In this document: piece by piece, positions 57,916-64,000 of the stretch
How positions within the stretch are numbered: the first letter of the stretch is position 1
Layout: each line of letters starts with the position of its first letter
NCBI GenBank assembly: GCA_025451845.1
Contig: JANWJS010000037.1
Coordinates: 186,001-250,000, forward strand
Direction: 5' to 3'
Origin: Steroidobacteraceae bacterium
Lineage (GTDB): Bacteria; Pseudomonadota; Gammaproteobacteria; Steroidobacterales; Steroidobacteraceae
DNA length: 64,000 nucleotides
The notes under the pieces: generated by a model
Databases searched by the model: none
What the model saw: the letters and a program-made list of their open reading frames with translations, nothing else
Told to the model about the DNA's origin: nothing
Position numbers and translations under genes: made by a program

Positions 57916-58437
57916 ATGGGCGACGACGACGGCACTGCAGCATCTGCCGCCCCGAGCGGCGCCGATTCCTCGCCGCCCGCCTCCTGCGCCGCTGAGCAGA
58001 ATCTTCGAGTCGACTTCTACGTCATCGAGGGGACCACGGCTGCCGCACGGCTGAAAGTCGCCTGTCGCCTTGCGGAGAAGGCCTATCTCGCCTCCCAGCG
58101 CACACTCATCTGGCATACCGACCGCGCCGAGCTCGAAGCGCTCGATGATCTGCTCTGGACCTTCGCGGACGGCAGCTTCGTGCCGCACGATTGGCTGACA
58201 TCCAACGCCGCTGCTGCCGAAGCGCCGGTGCTTCTCAGCGCCGGCTCACCCCCCGCCGCGGCGTTCGATTTCGTCGTCAATCTCGCGGCCGATCCGCCGC
58301 CTTTGCTGCACTTGACGCGGCGGATCGCGGAAATCATCGACGGTGACGAGGGCCGCCGCCGCGCCGGGCGGGCGCGCTTCAAGGCCTACCGCGAGCTCGG
58401 CGTAGAGCCCGGCACCCACGCGCTGCGCGGCGAATGA
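57916..58437 (+). CDS. holC: DNA polymerase III chi subunit
   Basis: 173 residues. The chi fold begins at about residue 32 with RVDFYVIEGTTAAARLKVACRLAEKAY; LIWHTDRAELEALDDLLWTFADGSFVPHD is diagnostic. The conserved NLAADPPPLLHLTRRIAEII follows. The first 30 residues are an Ala/Ser-rich extension (GDDDGTAASAAPSGADSSPP) absent from the E. coli protein; the start may be later, but no other start codon lies near the fold. Chi links the clamp loader to SSB. It precedes valS by 69 bases, which include repeat fragment A5. Confidence 0.93.
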   Translation: MGDDDGTAASAAPSGADSSPPASCAAEQNLRVDFYVIEGTTAAARLKVACRLAEKAYLASQRTLIWHTDRAELEALDDLLWTFADGSFVPHDWLTSNAAAAEAPVLLSAGSPPAAAFDFVVNLAADPPPLLHLTRRIAEIIDGDEGRRRAGRARFKAYRELGVEPGTHALRGE

Positions 58438-58438
58438 G

Positions 58439-58464
58439 GCGGCGGCGGGCGCCTCCGTGTGCCT
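58439..58464 (+). repeat. family A fragment, copy A5, directly upstream of a TATAAT
   Basis: Only the tail of the element remains: GCGGCGGCGGGCGCCTCCGTGTGCCT, equivalent to hairpin 3's right arm and hairpin 4 (GGCGC / GTGCC, a G-T pair replacing A-T). It starts one base after the holC stop. A perfect TATAAT at 58466-58471, one base after the element, lies 36 bases before the valS ATG, so the fragment may carry part of a valS promoter. Confidence 0.6.
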
Positions 58465-58506
58465 CTATAATCCCCTGACACTTTCCTCTCGGGCCTCTCA
58501 ATCATC

Positions 58507-61307
<2,801 letters not shown>

Positions 61308-61311
<4 letters not shown>

Positions 61312-62276
61312 ATGCGAATGCGGCCGCGGCGCCGGACCGTGACGGGGCGGCTCTGCAGCGAGCGCTCGCAGCCCTGGAGTCGGTGGTACTCGGCAAACCG
61401 CGACAGGTGCGGCTCTGTCTGACCTGCCTGCTGGCACGGGGACACCTGCTCATCGAGGACATTCCCGGCGTGGGCAAAACCACACTCGCGCACGCGCTGG
61501 CTCGGGTGCTCGGACTGGCGTGGCAACGCGTGCAATTCACCAGCGATCTCCTGCCGGCCGACATCATCGGCGTGTCGATCTTCGACCGCGCCAGCCAGCA
61601 GTTCAAGTTCCGCCAGGGTCCGATCTTCACGCAGCTGCTGCTCGCCGACGAGGTGAACCGCGCGAGTCCGCGCACGCAGAGCGCCCTGCTCGAGGCGATG
61701 GAGGAGCGTCAGGTCAGCGTGGATGTGACCACCCATCGCCTTCCCGAACCGTTCTTCGTGGTGGCCACCCAGAACCCGCAGGAGCAGCTCGGCACCTTCC
61801 CATTGCCGGAATCGCAGCTCGACAGGTTCCTCATGCGCGTGATGCTGGGCTACCCCGACGCCGCCCACGAGCGGGAGTTGCTGCGGACCGGGGACCGGCG
61901 CGATCTGATCCCCGGCCTCGAGCCGGTGCTCGGACCCGAAGCGGTCATTCGCGCCCAACAGCTGGTGCGCACGACTCACGTGTCGGAACCGTTGCTGGAT
62001 TACGCTCAGGCGCTCATCGCCAGAACGCGCGACCGGTCGGATTTGAAGCTGGGCCTGTCGCCGCGCGCCGGCCAAGGACTGATCCGCTGCGCGCAGGCGT
62101 GGGCGCGACTCGCCGGCCGCTCAGCGGTGCTTCCGGAGGATGTTCAGGCGGTCCTGCCAGCCGTGGTCGCACACCGACTCGAGCGCCGCGATGCCGGGCA
62201 GTTTGACTCACCCGGCTCTGGCGCAAGGGGGAACACGGCCGAGGAGCTGATCAGGACAGTACCCGTTCCGACATAA
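61308..62276 (+). CDS. MoxR family AAA+ ATPase
   Basis: 322 residues. Walker [15 protein letters not shown] (about 52-65), Walker [24 protein letters not shown] (about 107-129) and sensor [27 protein letters not shown]; all match MoxR. MoxR ATPases act as chaperones for metal or complex maturation. They are almost always found with DUF58 and transglutaminase genes, as here. The ATG overlaps the valS stop by four bases. A degenerate family A head (A6) lies right after the stop. Confidence 0.95.
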
Positions 62277-62278
62277 CC

Positions 62279-62305
62279 GCTGCATCCGGCATCCTGCCCG
62301 GGCAG
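62279..62305 (+). repeat. possible degenerate family A head, copy A6
   Basis: CGCTGCATCCGGCATCCTGCCCGG-like bases between moxR and the DUF58 gene match the first 25 or so bases of A3 (CGCTGGATCCGGGCATCCTGCCCGG) with two differences. Hairpins 2-4 are absent. The similarity is short, so this could be a decayed copy or chance. Confidence 0.45.
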
Positions 62306-62319
62306 GCGAGATCGAGGCA

Positions 62320-63321
62320 ATGGCGGCTTTTGCGACGCTCCAGGAACGCTTACGGCACCGCGCCGCCGAGTGGGCGCGGCGGCGCCAGGGTCCCGACCCA
62401 TTGCCGCTCGGGCTCGGGCGGCGGCGCCTGTACATCCTGCCGACGCGTGCCGGGATGGCCTTCGGGGCACTCGTATTTGCCATGCTGGTCGCGGGGCTGA
62501 ACTATGGCAACAGCGTCGCGCTGCTGTTCGCTTTCCTCCTCGCCGGCTTTGTGCTCGTGGCCATGCACCAGTGTCACCGCAACGTGCTGGGCCTTTCGCT
62601 GCTGGAGGCCGCAGCGAGCCCGCTCTTCGCGGGCTCCACCGGCACTTTGCGCCTCACGCTCCAGAATGCATCGCGCCTCGCACGCTATCGGGTCCAGGCT
62701 GCGGTGACTGGCGAAGCCGCCGTGGCGCTGGACGTGGCGGGCGGCGGCCGCGCCCAAGTTGAGCTGCCGATCCGGGCGGGCCCGCGCGGCTTGCAGCGAA
62801 TCGATCGGCTGCGAGTCAGCAGCTCGCATCCCTTCGGGCTGTTTCGGGTCTGGACCTGGGTACACGCACCCATCGTGGCCATCGTCTATCCGCGGCCCGC
62901 GGGCTCACTGCCCCCGCCTGCTGACAGCGGCGCCAGAGCCGGCACATGGCCGCGGGGTACAGCGGGCGCGGACGAGTGGCTCGGGTTACGTCCGTTCCGC
63001 GACGGCGACTCGCCGCGGCAAGTCGCCTGGAAGGCTTATGCGCGCGAAGCGCCGCTGCTCGTCAAGGAGTACAGCTCCACCGGCTCGCCGCTGCGCGTGC
63101 TGTCCCTGGACGCTGTCCGGCAACCCGACATCGAGTCGCGGCTCGCACAACTCGCGCGCTGGGTCGTGGACGCCGAGGCAGCCGGGGATCTGTACGGCCT
63201 CGAGCTGCCGGGCGAGCGCATCCCGGCGCATCGCGGCCCCGACCACCGGCACCGGTGCCTGGTGGCACTCGCGCTCTACGGCGCGCCGAAGAGCGCAATT
63301 CCCGTGGCGGCAAAGCGATGA
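62320..63321 (+). CDS. DUF58 domain-containing protein
   Basis: 333 residues. Two close membrane helices near residues 40-80 (GMAFGALVFAMLVAGLNYGN, ALLFAFLLAGFVLVAM) precede a soluble domain. The DUF58 signature is GADEWLGLRPFRDGDSPRQVAWKAYARE at about 217-245. It follows moxR, as in most genomes, and its stop overlaps the start of the transglutaminase-like gene (ATGA). Its function is unknown; the domain is a von Willebrand A-like fold in distant relatives. Confidence 0.94.
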   Translation: MAAFATLQERLRHRAAEWARRRQGPDPLPLGLGRRRLYILPTRAGMAFGALVFAMLVAGLNYGNSVALLFAFLLAGFVLVAMHQCHRNVLGLSLLEAAASPLFAGSTGTLRLTLQNASRLARYRVQAAVTGEAAVALDVAGGGRAQVELPIRAGPRGLQRIDRLRVSSSHPFGLFRVWTWVHAPIVAIVYPRPAGSLPPPADSGARAGTWPRGTAGADEWLGLRPFRDGDSPRQVAWKAYAREAPLLVKEYSSTGSPLRVLSLDAVRQPDIESRLAQLARWVVDAEAAGDLYGLELPGERIPAHRGPDHRHRCLVALALYGAPKSAIPVAAKR

Positions 63322-64000
63322 GCGCCGCACGCGCCGCCGCGCAGACATCGCGCTCGCCATTGCTCTGGTCCTGCGCCGCGAGTGCTGCGGCCATTCTTCT
63401 GCATGCCGTCCAGGTCTCGGTATGGATCACCCTCACCGCCCTCGGGCTCATCGGCTGGCGGCTCGCGGCGGCCATCGGCGCGGCGCGCTTGCCTGGCGGC
63501 GCCCTGCGCATCACCTTGGGACTGGCGCTCGTCGCCGGGGTATTCGCGCAGTTTCATACCCTCAACGGCCTCGTCCCCGGCACGGCGATGCTGATGTTGA
63601 TGATAGCGATCAAGCTCCTGGAGACGCGCACCCGGCGCGACCAGTACGTCGTGATCGGCGGCGCGCTGTTTCTGCTCCTGGCGGCATGCCTCTACGGCCA
63701 GGCGCTCTTGTGGATGCCTCTCTACGGGGCGCAGGCCCTATTGTGCTGCTCGGCGCTCGCCGTCGTGGCCTACGAGCCCGCCATGGACGAGGGCTATTTT
63801 CCCGCGCCGGCCGGCCTGCGCACGCGCGAGGTCATCGCCCTTGCGGGCCGCACGCTGCTTTACGCCATGCCGCTCGCCATCCCGCTGTTTCTTTTCTTCC
63901 CGCGCCTGCCGGGCCACTTCTGGGCACTGCCCGCAGGCAACGATGCCATGACGGGACTCGGCGACACGCTGACACCGGGGAGCATCACCCGTCTGACCTC
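63318..64000 (+). CDS. DUF3488/transglutaminase-like protein, 5' part
   Basis: About 227 codons are visible before the window ends; the family is usually 650-680 residues, with an N-terminal membrane region and a periplasmic transglutaminase-like domain. The visible part shows at least five hydrophobic segments, including LLWSCAASAAAILLHAV, LGLALVAGVFAQF, GGALFLLLAACLYGQALLW and LAIPLFLFFPRLPGHFWALP, the last being a hallmark of the DUF3488 region. The FPRLPGHFWALP stretch is followed by the GLGDTLTPGSIT motif. The Cys-His-Asp catalytic region lies beyond the end. ATG overlaps the DUF58 stop. Confidence 0.92.
   Translation, partial: MSAARAAAQTSRSPLLWSCAASAAAILLHAVQVSVWITLTALGLIGWRLAAAIGAARLPGGALRITLGLALVAGVFAQFHTLNGLVPGTAMLMLMIAIKLLETRTRRDQYVVIGGALFLLLAACLYGQALLWMPLYGAQALLCCSALAVVAYEPAMDEGYFPAPAGLRTREVIALAGRTLLYAMPLAIPLFLFFPRLPGHFWALPAGNDAMTGLGDTLTPGSITRLT

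Overview
The window is a 64 kb piece of a GC-rich chromosome with dense, mostly housekeeping and metabolic genes. I see no phage, plasmid, transposase, CRISPR, rRNA or tRNA signal. The gene order lptG-lptF / pepA-holC-valS, a bo-type cyo operon, RdgC, a CecR-like regulator beside ybhGFSR-type genes, and LacI-type operator architecture all point to a gammaproteobacterium. A soil or freshwater lineage near Steroidobacterales, Nevskiales or Xanthomonadales is my inference; the window has no rRNA to settle it.

Layout. 1-7 kb: end of a 2OG-Fe(II) oxygenase, a PfkB sugar kinase, a DGPF protein with an ECF42-type sigma factor, an M48 membrane peptidase, a conserved hypothetical, a cupin, a HAD phosphatase and a GST. 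7-11.8 kb: a diguanylate cyclase, rdgC, a PEP-mutase-family lyase and a DMT exporter. 11.8-16 kb: cyoABCD on the minus strand. 16-25.7 kb: a winged-helix/ATPase/TPR regulator, a GAF-EAL c-di-GMP phosphodiesterase, a secreted glycoside-hydrolase-like protein with a LacI-type operator, gph, a methyltransferase and a tyrosine phosphatase. 25.7-31.3 kb: a lipoprotein, a tiny HTH protein, then ahcY (behind an SAH riboswitch), metK and an adenosine kinase, which together form a methyl-cycle cluster. 31.5-38.4 kb: fdsGBACD NAD-dependent formate dehydrogenase and S-formylglutathione hydrolase, the last steps of glutathione-linked formaldehyde oxidation. 38.7-46.2 kb: a five-gene ABC efflux operon (HlyD, double ATPase, two permeases, NodT outer-membrane factor) divergent from its probable CecR-type repressor. 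46.2-49.4 kb: ddl, an IclR regulator, a GNAT and a rhomboid protease. 49.5-54.1 kb: a Gld-like ABC system with DUF4340. 54-64 kb: lptGF, pepA, holC, valS, then moxR-DUF58-transglutaminase, truncated by the window end.

The most unusual content lies between the genes. Family A is a roughly 105-bp element made of four consecutive hairpins, with four clear copies and two fragments, all in the same orientation. One copy sits in frame inside the 5' end of cyoA. Family B is a bulged hairpin with an invariant TGC loop and strongly covarying stems, found four times next to gene ends. One family B copy is bounded by 22-bp inverted repeats that supply the stop codons of two convergent genes. These look like structured, dispersed intergenic elements that also work as terminators.
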